From positions 43,839 through 107,838 of the forward strand of contig SVFI01000009.1 in assembly GCA_015056905.1 (NCBI GenBank): a DNA stretch of 64,000 bases, given 5' to 3'. This DNA is from Lachnospiraceae bacterium (lineage in GTDB: Bacteria; Bacillota; Clostridia; Lachnospirales; Lachnospiraceae). A program made the position numbers and the translations under genes. The notes under the pieces are model-generated. The model made no database searches and had not been told where the DNA came from. It saw only the letters and a program-made list of their open reading frames with translations. Shown here piece after piece: positions 17,501-25,873 of the stretch (position 1 is its first letter; the number at the start of each line of letters is the position of its first letter).

Positions 17501-19529
17501 TAACGTTAAGTTCTTCGAGACGATTGATTCCGTACATGTCAAAGAAAGTAAGAACATTCGGAATATCTCCGCCGGTCTCAATTTCATTTACCTCGATAGA
17601 GGATAATCTTCTGGCAAAAGCCTCAAGCTGAACTGCCGAAATCAAATCAAACTGAATCTCAGTTCTTGCATCACTGCCCTTTGACACATCGTACATACCG
17701 CGATAATTGTATGTATTCTCAATGATATATTCGCAGGCATTTGGCAATTCTTCATAATCACTTACCATCATGATAGTTGTAATGCCGCAGTTGTTATCCG
17801 TGTCAAAAATATATTTGGAAATAAGCTCTCCCTCAAGCATGTCAGGATTTTCGAGAAACAGCACATAATACGGTTTCTCAATCTCGCGGTTGTTCGAATA
17901 AGACTTCTTTTCATCCGCACGTATACGGAGCACTTTGGTAATCTCATAAAAAACATCACTGGCTTCTGTTTTATTTCCTGCGACATAGCGGACTTTTTTG
18001 TCCTCCGCCCACACGTGCGGAAGCCATTTCGCAAATCCCCAATTCCTGCTGTTTTCACTTTGTGACTCGTCATAAATAAACGCCATTTTGACGTCTGTAT
18101 AGCAGTTGTTTGCAGCAATCTGGGAGACAATATTATGAATTACCGAATAGCATCCGACCTTCTTTTCTCCACCGATAACACCAATCAGTTTATGGTCATT
18201 AAGCTCCACACAAATCGGAACATCGTGAAGCATCTTATAACTCTCTTTGATCATCTTCGGTTTCCCGGCAAGAGAATCGTTAATCAGATTAAAACGCTCT
18301 TTCGGAATATCTACTTCCACCTGGAAAGGTATATCGCCTATACCTAATCGCTGCGCCAGAAAATCCTCATGTCTGCTGTTTCTGTTCCACAGACCGATAG
18401 ACTTTTCGTTGTAAGTACAACACACTTCCGAAGTCTGATACAATTCATGCATGGCTCTCGTATTGTTCTCATACTTTGCCTTAATTTCATTTGCACAATT
18501 AATCAGATATTCACTGTACGCTTCAAAACGCTTCAGCTCATCTTCTCTATTCGTCTTTTTGGCATGTTTCATATTGACAATCGACCAAACCGTACCGACA
18601 ATTGCCGAACCGACAGCTGTCACAATACCTGTGTACATAAAAGCACTGGATGCTCCGCCTGACATTCGGGAACTGTAAATAGAAAGCGCACAACCCATAA
18701 GCATCGGAAGCGCCATCGTAAGTGATGGTCCAATCGCCAGCATCGTAGGCTGCACATGCAACTCTTTCGGATTCGGCGGTGCTTCAATTTCTACTTTATC
18801 TTTTTCAATCTTCGGAATATTTCTCGGTGAACGATGGAATATCTTTACCATCTTTTTAGCAGTGCGGGAAACTTCCTCCTGCGGATATATAGGATTGAAA
18901 ACCGTCAACGCATCCGGCTGCACGGTAAGACCTTCGTTCATCGTGTTAACCGCAATAAAAATACCAAAGAACACAATTCTAAGTCCGAATATGTCAATGC
19001 AATCGCCATAGGAAAGCTGACGCGAACCGGCCACCCGCTTTGAATTGACAAATACACCGTTGGCACTTGTATCTTCCACGACATAGTGCGTCCCGCGATT
19101 AACAATTTTTGCATGTTCCCTGGAAATGAGGTTGAGTGAGGAGTAGCTAAACATATTGTTCGGGCTTTTTCCGATGGTAATCTCATTCACACCGACCAAA
19201 CTATATTTTTCGTACACCACAAAGGACTGATTGGTTTCTTTGACAACGACAGAGATCTGTTCCCCACGACGTGACACAAGAGAAATAATATCCTCATTGC
19301 GCAAGACATTTCCGATACAGCTTTCATTTGATATCGTATAAAAAGCTTCAAAACTTCCGCCTTTTTTAATCTTCCACTCCCCGGCTATAATTTCCATCGG
19401 AATCTCGATATCTTCCGAGATGCTGAAAAGTTCTTTCGGCAATGTAAGGCTGTAATCCGCGTTATCAATTGCCGGCAATAAATACTCTTTGAATGCTTTT
19501 GTACTGTATACAGATAATATATAACTCAT
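14526..19529 (-). CDS. essC: EssC/YukB-type FtsK/SpoIIIE ATPase of the type VII-like system
   Basis: A 1667-residue motor, the hallmark of type VII secretion. An FHA domain lies at ~115-190 (ITIGKSPNN, LISREHAKIV, DTSANGVFVNSKRV), preceded by a second FHA-like region. Two transmembrane helices follow at ~265-283 and ~297-318. Three FtsK-like ATPase domains have P-loops GTTGSGKSE near residue 724, GTVVSGKST near 1171 and GKTRTGKT near 1461; the first also shows Walker B IIIDEFAEL. All three P-loops look intact, whereas distal ones are often degenerate in the family. It is longer than S. aureus EssC. Hexamers sit in the membrane and drive WXG export. Flanked by FHA and LytTR genes. Confidence 0.96.
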   Translation of the reverse strand: MSYILSVYSTKAFKEYLLPAIDNADYSLTLPKELFSISEDIEIPMEIIAGEWKIKKGGSFEAFYTISNESCIGNVLRNEDIISLVSRRGEQISVVVKETNQSFVVYEKYSLVGVNEITIGKSPNNMFSYSSLNLISREHAKIVNRGTHYVVEDTSANGVFVNSKRVAGSRQLSYGDCIDIFGLRIVFFGIFIAVNTMNEGLTVQPDALTVFNPIYPQEEVSRTAKKMVKIFHRSPRNIPKIEKDKVEIEAPPNPKELHVQPTMLAIGPSLTMALPMLMGCALSIYSSRMSGGASSAFMYTGIVTAVGSAIVGTVWSIVNMKHAKKTNREDELKRFEAYSEYLINCANEIKAKYENNTRAMHELYQTSEVCCTYNEKSIGLWNRNSRHEDFLAQRLGIGDIPFQVEVDIPKERFNLINDSLAGKPKMIKESYKMLHDVPICVELNDHKLIGVIGGEKKVGCYSVIHNIVSQIAANNCYTDVKMAFIYDESQSENSRNWGFAKWLPHVWAEDKKVRYVAGNKTEASDVFYEITKVLRIRADEKKSYSNNREIEKPYYVLFLENPDMLEGELISKYIFDTDNNCGITTIMMVSDYEELPNACEYIIENTYNYRGMYDVSKGSDARTEIQFDLISAVQLEAFARRLSSIEVNEIETGGDIPNVLTFFDMYGINRLEELNVMERWRKNRTYDSIKALVGQKAGGAECYLDVHEKYHGPHGLVAGTTGSGKSETLQTYMLSLALNYSPDDIGFFVIDYKGGGMANLFDGLPHMIGQISNLSGNQVHRAMVSIKSENLRRQRIFNEHGVNNINLYTRLYKNNEASIPVPHMFIIIDEFAELKREEPDFMRELISVAQVGRSLGVHLILATQKPSGTVDDNIWSNSKFRLCLRVQDRQDSADMLHRPDAAYITQAGRCYLQVGNDELFELFQSAWSGATYDEEAGSEQLNIAKMLSDNGKAALVGSHAQLKQKERIKNQWITQLVQILDEGVKNLECEILDCKNDNGLTNALVQEFYKIVVTKGIEYAESDYNYHRVQDLIAVYMEAVEVQEGRFDSFSEAASAITTLAISMGKKLPEMKEKTQLDAVVEYLAKIAEQNGYVHNLQLWLPVLPTELYLDELSGYEKYSFDGNSWPEAPKRFTLDTIIGLYDDPVNQAQQPITLDLAQDGNHAIIGTVVSGKSTFLMTYLYSLVNRYTPEAVNLYILDYSSKMLGALEDLAHVGGVMYENDNEKVSKFFTMMENILAERKKMFKGGNYSQYIQANGLVVPAIVIAIDNMAAFRAKTNNVYEDLMMTLLKEGVGYGIYMIVTAAGFSLNEIPGRMGDNFRSVICLEMNDKFAYSDALRTMHLDVLPEENVKGRGLAKVGDAILEFQTALCVQAEDDYKRGELIKESCRRMNAAWTGKRAKAIPEIPEKPVWNEYCELDDVQSMLETGEKLPVGYDKRNASVYGIDLRKVYCYVVSGKTRTGKTNALRVMTMSAAAMGGQITIIDFGGELKGVAEAVGAQYIDTTQKMFDFFMEISPDFRERNVMKRQCIADGMSDEELFERMQQFKKRFIIVNDLPEFVSKVHNPGEGVGDMAPFLSTLLEKGAMHNVFWFAAFNQDDATKAAGFAIYNLFTKYRTGMHFGGNVSAQRLLPFDHVPYIEQGKSQKPGIAMLPTQDEQQTTMVVLPLY

Positions 19530-19550
19530 CTTTTGCTACCCCTGTTTCAA

Positions 19551-20150
19551 CTAATTTGCTTTTACAAAATTAACTCTATACACCATGTTTGCTATAAAAA
19601 TCGCATCGCCCGATTTCATTTCGAGAAGATTTTGCTCCACATAGGCCCGATTTTTCCCTCTTTCTAAAATTACCCGGCCTGAACGTCCGACATTTCGAAT
19701 GAGAATTTGTCCCTTATGCTCCAAAATCTCACATTGTACCTCATCGACTTCCTGCGAAGAAATAACAATATTGTTCATGCCCTGCCTGCTGCCGATACGA
19801 ATCCCCTGCTTCGGATCAAACATATACTTTCTGGCGGATAATTCGCTGTTTTCAACAATTTGAACCATAAGCGACGAACCAAGCTTTACACCCGATAAAA
19901 CGGAAGGCTGTTTTTCCACCATTTTAGAGTCGTAATTTACCTCAAATGGCTTCGCAGAGTATACCTCACTCTGGCGCGAGGCTCCCTGACTGTTTAATAT
20001 GATTCGGTCCAAAGCTTCCTCTCTCAGCTTGTCGCTGGCCTGAATCTCCATTTCACGTCTCCGTGCTCTCTTTTTCGATAAAATCCTCATGACCACCACT
20101 AATGCTATGGCAGCAACAATGCCCAGGATAATCCATACACTTTTCGGCAT
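19551..20150 (-). CDS. Membrane-anchored FHA-domain protein
   Basis: A 199-residue protein with an N-terminal transmembrane helix (residues 5-24), a basic Arg-rich stretch, a linker, and a C-terminal FHA-type beta sandwich (~110-190) with IRIGSRQGMNN, VQCEILEHKGQILIRNVG and a closing VNF strand. The usual SxxH segment after the glycine-arginine motif is weakly kept (SSQEVDEVQCE), so phosphothreonine binding is uncertain. It lies 21 bases before the ATPase gene. It could tether the FHA/ATPase complex or replace a missing core membrane subunit; both are inferences. Confidence 0.82.
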   Translation of the reverse strand: MPKSVWIILGIVAAIALVVVMRILSKKRARRREMEIQASDKLREEALDRIILNSQGASRQSEVYSAKPFEVNYDSKMVEKQPSVLSGVKLGSSLMVQIVENSELSARKYMFDPKQGIRIGSRQGMNNIVISSQEVDEVQCEILEHKGQILIRNVGRSGRVILERGKNRAYVEQNLLEMKSGDAIFIANMVYRVNFVKAN

Positions 20151-20161
20151 AACTATAGCTC

Positions 20162-20434
20162 CTATCTGTTATTATAAAAATCTGCAAGATGTCCTAAAAA
20201 CTCTGTTCTCTCATCATCTTCATATCCCTTGAAAACGACCTCAAAAATATCTTCATGATTAAAAAGAAACTGTGTTTCTCCACCCATATTTCCTTCCGGA
20301 TACATCACACTAAGGTAATCGTACTCCGTACCATCTTCCTCATTGGTCTGTTTTACTCCGAAAATCATAAGTTTTTTCTTTCCTTCTTCGAGCGTTACAA
20401 CACTTCCGATAGGTAATAAATCTTTTATTTCCAT
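20162..20434 (-). CDS. DUF4176 family protein (copy 1)
   Basis: A 90-residue protein beginning MEIKDLLPIGSVVTL, which matches the copy at 9061 (LLPIGSVV), with the shared IFGV strand, YPEGN turn and aromatic acidic C-terminal half. It has no signal or membrane segment. It follows the effector-like gene at 20487 and precedes an FHA gene, the same order as the second copy. The recurrence suggests a dedicated partner, chaperone or immunity-type role for each effector; no experiment known to me settles this. Confidence 0.85.
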   Translation of the reverse strand: MEIKDLLPIGSVVTLEEGKKKLMIFGVKQTNEEDGTEYDYLSVMYPEGNMGGETQFLFNHEDIFEVVFKGYEDDERTEFLGHLADFYNNR

Positions 20435-20486
20435 TTCTGTTCCTCCCGCTTATTAACTATTTATGTATTCAGACTCTCTGCTTTTG

Positions 20487-21545
20487 TCAGGCAAAGGATA
20501 GCTTGCTCCAAGCTGCTTTTAGTTTGTTTGCGACTGCTTTCTTGACTTTTTTCTTGGCACTGCTTATCTTTTCTGCCGTATCTATAATCAAATCACCGAC
20601 TGCATCATTTACTTTTTTGCCTGTGAATTTTTTACACAGATAATCTGCGCCCCAAGCAACTCCGGCCGTCACCACTCCGACTGCTACCGCCGGAAGCGCA
20701 ACACCTGCTGCCGCCGCTGCCGCTGCAACCCCGGCTCCGATAAGCGCTCCTTTACCGATATCAACTACGGTTTCAACAACCGTTTCCTTCGCCATTCTTT
20801 CCCAGTCTTTACTTTCCTTGAATTCATCATAATTTTCAAATGCCGACGAAACAAAGGAAGCTGCTGCAGAAATCGGAGTCACCTTTCCTATCTGGTCATC
20901 CCAATGCTGCGCAAACGGTTTCTTATCAAATTTTTTGATATCAAAACCAAATGCCTCCGCCCATTTTGCAGATACTTTTTTATCGCTCGTCTTAATGAGC
21001 TTAGTTATCTTTTCTCCGCCCTTCATAAGACCGCTGACGAAACTTCCCCAAGTCGCGGTCTTACCTTTATCTCCGGTAACAAATTTACCCACCGTACTAA
21101 TCAGACCGCCAATCGGACCAAATCCTTTTAACACGACATGTCCCAAATCAGACCATTTGAAATCGCCGTCTTTCTCATCTCCTTTTTTGACATCCGAAGT
21201 CGATTTCTCGTCGGCTTCACCGCCGGAAACATAGCGGCTCCATGCAGCTCCGATTGCCGAGCCTTTCCCTCCTGCGTTGGAATATGCTCTTTGTTCCGCA
21301 ACCTTGTATCTGTCCATCGCATCTTTTAAGGCATCTCCCATGTGATCAAGCCCCTTGCTATGCTCACACATATCCTGCGAAATAACATCAAGCCTTGCAC
21401 GAATCGCCGCACTTGAACTGATTTTATAACCAAGATTATTTAAAACATCATCCACCGAAAAGCTGGCTTTTATCATGCTTTTCGCTAACTGTTTCATATT
21501 CGCCTGTGCATTCATCACTTCCGGCTTTATTGAAAACTCCGGCAT
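20487..21545 (-). CDS. Putative T7SS substrate with WXG-like N-domain and glycine-zipper C-domain
   Basis: A 352-residue protein. Residues 1-90 match the N-domain of the protein at 9384 (FSIK, NNLG, IRARLDVISQD, YKVAEQR with YxxxE). A hydrophilic middle leads to a hydrophobic Gly/Ala stretch near residues 270-305 (GALIGAGVAAAAAAAGVA), then a KKFTGKKVNDAVGDLI motif and a lysine-rich end. The hydrophobic core could insert into membranes, or be the pre-toxin region seen in many LXG proteins; no catalytic motif is visible. It heads the secretion operon behind a good promoter. An effector role is inferred. Confidence 0.72.
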   Translation of the reverse strand: MPEFSIKPEVMNAQANMKQLAKSMIKASFSVDDVLNNLGYKISSSAAIRARLDVISQDMCEHSKGLDHMGDALKDAMDRYKVAEQRAYSNAGGKGSAIGAAWSRYVSGGEADEKSTSDVKKGDEKDGDFKWSDLGHVVLKGFGPIGGLISTVGKFVTGDKGKTATWGSFVSGLMKGGEKITKLIKTSDKKVSAKWAEAFGFDIKKFDKKPFAQHWDDQIGKVTPISAAASFVSSAFENYDEFKESKDWERMAKETVVETVVDIGKGALIGAGVAAAAAAAGVALPAVAVGVVTAGVAWGADYLCKKFTGKKVNDAVGDLIIDTAEKISSAKKKVKKAVANKLKAAWSKLSFA

Positions 21546-21589
21546 TTTGCTCTCCTACCTTTCTATCAGGGCAAATAACCACATAATAT

Positions 21590-21618
21590 ACTATACAATA
21601 GTGTGGATATTTTTTCAA
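21590..21618 (-). promoter_or_regulatory. Sigma-A promoter for the T7SS-like operon
   Basis: On the minus strand TTGAAA (21613-21618), a 17-base spacer and TATAGT (21590-21595) lie 45 bases before the start of the effector-like gene at 21545. This is the best promoter match ahead of the block that runs to 6013. Confidence 0.65.
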
Positions 21619-21660
21619 TTACCCTGCTGCTATTTGTGCACTTTTAACAAAAGATATCTC

Positions 21661-21960
21661 CTATTTTAGTAAATGTCTCTTGTAATCATCTTTTACTGCT
21701 CCATCTTCTTTACGGACATATACGTTGAAGCGTTTCCCATCGCTTTCTACGATTGCACAATACCATCCGTTTGCATATGTTTCTTTCTGTGTTTGCATCT
21801 GCAAATGGATTATCCGCACCTTCAATCCGTATTTGACCGTCATTTCATCCACAATCAAGCCGGATATTTTCTTTTCCTGCCTTATCCGACTCAGCATATC
21901 CCAAAAAGGAAACATCATTATGATTACTCCCATCAAAAGCATAACAATACTCTTATCCAT
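21661..21960 (-). CDS. Small single-pass membrane protein
   Basis: A 99-residue protein with an N-terminal transmembrane helix (SIVMLLMGVIIMMFPFW) and a basic cytoplasmic tail of about 70 residues ending KDDYKRHLLK. The start with GGAGG six bases upstream is preferred to an ATG six codons earlier. It lies between the terminator of the kinase operon and the promoter of the secretion operon, so it may be transcribed alone. No family is recognised. Its position suggests a part in the secretion locus, without direct evidence. Confidence 0.6.
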   Translation of the reverse strand: MDKSIVMLLMGVIIMMFPFWDMLSRIRQEKKISGLIVDEMTVKYGLKVRIIHLQMQTQKETYANGWYCAIVESDGKRFNVYVRKEDGAVKDDYKRHLLK

Positions 21961-22090
21961 CGATACCTCCGCACTCATATTGTGTGTATGTTCCTGTTGA
22001 GATTAGGTTATCACAGATTAAACGATATGCATGAAATATGGACGAACGACACGTTTGTTGGGATTAATGACTAGGGAGGAGAATGTATGA

Positions 22091-22140
22091 TAAAAAGAGG
22101 ATATCTCTCCAACCAAGAAATGATTGGCGAGATATCCTCT
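22091..22140 (-). terminator. Terminator closing the kinase/MoxR operon
   Basis: AGAGGATATCTC (22096-22107) pairs perfectly with GAGATATCCTCT (22129-22140), with CCAA/TTGG pairing inside. Read on the minus strand it follows the kinase stop at 22186 and runs into TTTTTATCA. It separates the kinase operon from the secretion genes. Confidence 0.88.
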
Positions 22141-22185
22141 ATAGATTTTTTGGTATACTCTTACTCTTGTAATTACCTATTGCTT

Positions 22186-24375
22186 CTAATTCACCTTGAG
22201 ATTTATCACCGTCTTACCTGCTACACGTAGAACATCTCCATCTTTGTAGTAATACAAAACTATCAGGTCTGTATCGTCATTCATATCGGGGTGAGCCTGT
22301 AATTTCAAAGAGACATAATCTCCATTCCACTCAGCCCATTCAAACGTCGTATATCTTTCACTCAAAGAATATGCATATACTCCTGACTCTCCCGGATATC
22401 CCCCCTCTACATTTAACGTAATCGTCTTGCTTTCACCTCTTGAAAGACTGACCTGATCGCAATCAGCGGTAATTTTCACAGTACTTGGAGTATCTACCGC
22501 AGCCACTATAATATCAAATGAATACTTTCTATCGTCATATGTACAGGTAACTTTTGCCTCTCCCGGCGAAACAGCAAGAACAACTCCATCCTCTACTTTT
22601 ACAACTGATTTATCACTCGAACTCCAGCTTACATACTTAACACTGTTTATCACATAGTTGTTTCCTACAAAAACAGCGCACTCAAACTGATCCCCTATAA
22701 CCATAACATCTGTCGGGTAATAGACTTGGAGTTCTCCTTTCAGCGCGGATCCTCTCTTGTTCTTATCGCCGGAACCTTTTGCCGTCTCCTTCTTCTCTGT
22801 TGTCTTTTTCTCTTCGGTAGTCTCTTTCGTTGATGCTGTTTCCACCGCTTTTTGTTTTGACGGTCTCGATGCGAGGAGAATCACACTTCCAATAATCAGA
22901 ATTACTGCAACTGCTATGCAGATGCTGGTAATTCTCTTCTTTTTCTTTGCCTGGGCAACTCTCTTCTCATAAAGGTATTCCTCAAACTCCTGATCTGCTT
23001 TCACATCCTTTTCTTTATCTGCATCCTTAGGTTTGACGCCAATATTTTTGTTTTGAACCACAGGTGTTACCACCGGCTTACTTTCCTGTCGTCTCGGCCC
23101 ACCGGACGAACTAAGAAGTAATGTACTTGTCTCCTCAGGCAACGCAGCCTGCTGCGGAAGCGGCTGCGATACTTTAGGTTGCACCTTCGGTTCAACTACC
23201 GGCTCCGGTTTTGGCTGTGGAGCCACATTTACTACGGGTGTCAGCGGAACATAGGCCGGTGCTACATGTTTTGACACTTGTGGTTTCGGTTTATTTCCTC
23301 CCGCAAGAATCATCGTTCCTTCTTCATCTTCTTCCACACCATTTTCCGGCCGCGGGAGCGACTGTGAAACCGGTTCGACACCATAAACGGTCGTTTCTTT
23401 CTCCTCCTCCGCAACAAAAGAATCCTGTTTCATGTCAGACATGGAAAGAACGTCTGTTTTTTCCTTAACGGTCTCTTCTTTCACGACACAATCTTCAAGT
23501 GCATGTAAAAATTCCGTTGCCGACCGGTAACGTTCTTTCGGATCAAACGCAATTGATTTAAGAACTACTGCTTTAAGCTTTTCACTTCCATGCGCAGGCG
23601 AAGGTACCGGAAGTCCACTCATTCGTTTCGTGAGTGCTTCCTCTTTATCCGTAAATTTAATCACACCAAGCGGAAGAAACGGCGTACGGTTTTCGTTTAA
23701 AAAACGATATAATACTGTTCCCAAAGAATAAATATCCGCGGTTGTACCATAATTTTTACCCAGATATACTTCCGGCGCCATGTAACTGTAGGTACCTTTC
23801 TTGGAAAGATTGGACATCGTTTTCTCCACCGTTCTGGCAATTCCAAAATCTCCCAATTTATAGTCTCCAAATTCATTCACAAAAATGTTTTCCGGCTTGA
23901 TATCTCTGTGAATAATATTCTTGCGCTGACAGATTTCAAGCGCGCGGCAAATGTCACATCCAAGCTTAATCACATCACTCTCAGAAAGAGGATTATCTTT
24001 ACACCATTTCTGAATCGGTGTAAGAAGCTCCATTCGAATCAAAATATCCCATCCCACTCTGCCTTCGTGCGGAATTACTATATGATCCTCATAGGACACG
24101 ATATTCGTATATCCTTTCATCTGAGACATAAGCGCAAACTCATCCGTGATGCTCTCTACAAACCCACGAAAATAGTCCGTCACGCTCTTTTCATCCATTC
24201 CCTCATCATAAGCGTTTTCCAATTCCGATTCATTCTGCGGAATCGTAATTACCTTCAAAGCCGCTTTATATGTCTTTCCGAATTCTTCCCTCTGTATCTC
24301 ATATACTTTGCCGAAACTTCCGCTTCCTATCTGCCGAACACTTTCCCAGCCCGGCCATGTATTTATCTCCTGCAT
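22186..24375 (-). CDS. Transmembrane Hanks-type Ser/Thr protein kinase with Ig-like extracytoplasmic domain
   Basis: A 729-residue kinase. The catalytic domain (~10-300) has the glycine loop IGSGSFGKVYE, the lysine in AALKVI, HRDIKPEN, DFGIA and APEVY, all intact. A proline-rich juxtamembrane stretch contains repeated T-rich motifs that could be autophosphorylated. A transmembrane helix lies near residues 480-505, then ~220 residues outside the cell with a bacterial Ig-like (BIG2-type) segment (VEDGVVLAVSPGEAKVTCTY). PknB-type kinases usually carry PASTA repeats that bind muropeptides; none is seen here, so the ligand may differ. It is last in an operon with PP2C, VWA and MoxR genes. Confidence 0.93.
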   Translation of the reverse strand: MQEINTWPGWESVRQIGSGSFGKVYEIQREEFGKTYKAALKVITIPQNESELENAYDEGMDEKSVTDYFRGFVESITDEFALMSQMKGYTNIVSYEDHIVIPHEGRVGWDILIRMELLTPIQKWCKDNPLSESDVIKLGCDICRALEICQRKNIIHRDIKPENIFVNEFGDYKLGDFGIARTVEKTMSNLSKKGTYSYMAPEVYLGKNYGTTADIYSLGTVLYRFLNENRTPFLPLGVIKFTDKEEALTKRMSGLPVPSPAHGSEKLKAVVLKSIAFDPKERYRSATEFLHALEDCVVKEETVKEKTDVLSMSDMKQDSFVAEEEKETTVYGVEPVSQSLPRPENGVEEDEEGTMILAGGNKPKPQVSKHVAPAYVPLTPVVNVAPQPKPEPVVEPKVQPKVSQPLPQQAALPEETSTLLLSSSGGPRRQESKPVVTPVVQNKNIGVKPKDADKEKDVKADQEFEEYLYEKRVAQAKKKKRITSICIAVAVILIIGSVILLASRPSKQKAVETASTKETTEEKKTTEKKETAKGSGDKNKRGSALKGELQVYYPTDVMVIGDQFECAVFVGNNYVINSVKYVSWSSSDKSVVKVEDGVVLAVSPGEAKVTCTYDDRKYSFDIIVAAVDTPSTVKITADCDQVSLSRGESKTITLNVEGGYPGESGVYAYSLSERYTTFEWAEWNGDYVSLKLQAHPDMNDDTDLIVLYYYKDGDVLRVAGKTVINLKVN

Positions 24376-24399
24376 GTGGTTTCTCCTTTTTTATCCCTT

Positions 24400-25173
24400 T
24401 TACTGTATCTTTACGGCAATTACCGTTGTGTTGTCTTTTCCACCGTTAGCCAGTGCTGTCGCAATCAGCTTTTCGACAAGTGCTGCCGTCGATAATCCCT
24501 CACTCATCATGGCAAAAATATCCTCCTGCGACACCATATCTGTCAGCCCGTCACTGCAAATCAAGAACTGAATGCCTTTATCCAGTCTGTATCTTTGTAT
24601 GTGCGGCTCAATCACCATTTCTTCCGGCGAAACACCGATGTTCTGAGTTAGCCTCGGCTTACGATTGGTAATCCCTTGCATCCGAAGGAATTTCTCATCC
24701 GTATGGTCTTTCGAAATCTGAAACAGTTTGTCCCCCCGAAGACAAAAAATTCTGCTGTCTCCGACATTGCACACATACGCCTCTTCCCCGTCAAACCGGA
24801 GAATTGCCGCGGTCGTTCCCATACTTCCGCCGCCCTTTGCCGATTCTTCACACACAGCATCATTCATTCGCATCACGACATGCTTCATGAACACATCATA
24901 AGGCAGTGAATAATTCTTTTTATTGTCACAATAATCCCGAAAGGAATCCGCTGCCAGGAACGAAGCCACCTGTCCGTTCTCTTCACCTCCCATACCGTCA
25001 AACACCCCGAAAATGTCTGTGTCTTTGATGGTATGACTCTTCAAGTACAACGTATTCCCCAAACCGCCGTTCTCCTGAGGTAATACCCTCTTATTAAAGT
25101 AAAAATTATCTTCGTTGTTCCCCCGGACACGACCGATATTGCATCCGCAGGCTGCTTCCAATTTATATTTCAT
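24400..25173 (-). CDS. PP2C-family Ser/Thr protein phosphatase (second copy)
   Basis: A 257-residue phosphatase with RGNNEDNFYF, FGVFDGMGGEENG, CNVGDSRIF, ICSDGLTDM and GKDNTTVIAV, the complete PP2C metal-binding set. It lies 24 bases before the kinase gene, the standard kinase/phosphatase pairing that resets phosphorylation of shared targets. It is only distantly like the copy at 6732, so the two were not recently duplicated. The ATG behind GGAGGG is preferred to one 20 codons upstream. Confidence 0.93.
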   Translation of the reverse strand: MKYKLEAACGCNIGRVRGNNEDNFYFNKRVLPQENGGLGNTLYLKSHTIKDTDIFGVFDGMGGEENGQVASFLAADSFRDYCDNKKNYSLPYDVFMKHVVMRMNDAVCEESAKGGGSMGTTAAILRFDGEEAYVCNVGDSRIFCLRGDKLFQISKDHTDEKFLRMQGITNRKPRLTQNIGVSPEEMVIEPHIQRYRLDKGIQFLICSDGLTDMVSQEDIFAMMSEGLSTAALVEKLIATALANGGKDNTTVIAVKIQ

Positions 25174-25239
25174 AGGCCCTCCGTTTTGTTTTTCCCCATT
25201 TATCATTATAGATTCTTTCGAAATATATCGCAATTCCTT

Positions 25240-25854
25240 TTACCATATATCTCCTTCATAATCAAAATTTATTTCCATATCAAATTCCTGCATGAACTGT
25301 TCTTCTTCCTGTCTGTCCTGATACGCATTTTCCTGCATACGCTCGATTTCCTGCCGGATATTCTGCTCTTTAGCATCTGCTTCCTCGGTATCCCCCTCTT
25401 CCGGATCTGCCTGTTCTTCCTCACCTTCGCCGCCACTTCCCTGTTTCTTCTGTAATTCTTCCAGCATACGCTCTATCTCTTCCTTGAGTTGCTCTGCTTT
25501 TTCACTGTGACCGGTTCCCTCTTCCGTAGCACAGTTGTCCGTAAGCAACGTATCACGCGCAATTTCCAGCAAAGAAACAGAATCTGCAATCCGATCCGGG
25601 CTGTCATACCCCTCCCCTAAAAGTCCGACATACGCAAGTGCCTTGTTAATCCGTATGCTGCATTCCTTTTCTTCCGGCAAATTTCTCTCCAAGGCCTTAT
25701 TGTACCACGCAATCGCGCCATTATAGCTGTCGTTGCGGTAGTCGGAATTCCCCATGTTATATTCCGCAATATACGCAAAATACCGGTTGTAGATACAAAC
25801 ACAGCCGACAAGCAAACTCACTATGCAAATAGCCGCGACAAACTTTCTTTTCAC
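25240..25854 (-). CDS. Membrane-anchored TPR-type protein of the Bat-like cluster
   Basis: A 204-residue protein with an N-terminal hydrophobic anchor (residues 5-22, with Cys residues that do not form a convincing lipobox), a TPR-like unit (SYNGAIAWYNKALERNLPEE, then INKALAYVGLLG) and a very acidic coiled C-terminal half. Its place after two VWA genes matches BatC-type TPR proteins in Bat/CoxE-like clusters. TPR proteins of this kind are thought to assemble with the VWA partners. The exact role is unknown. Confidence 0.72.
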   Translation of the reverse strand: MKRKFVAAICIVSLLVGCVCIYNRYFAYIAEYNMGNSDYRNDSYNGAIAWYNKALERNLPEEKECSIRINKALAYVGLLGEGYDSPDRIADSVSLLEIARDTLLTDNCATEEGTGHSEKAEQLKEEIERMLEELQKKQGSGGEGEEEQADPEEGDTEEADAKEQNIRQEIERMQENAYQDRQEEEQFMQEFDMEINFDYEGDIW

Positions 25855-25873
25855 GTTTATTTTCTATCCTTTC

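Noticed and set aside
21990..22060. Fourth LytTR-like site upstream of the small membrane protein gene
   Set aside because: AAACGTGTCGTT is only partly like AAACAGGTCGTT and has no partner 21 bases away.
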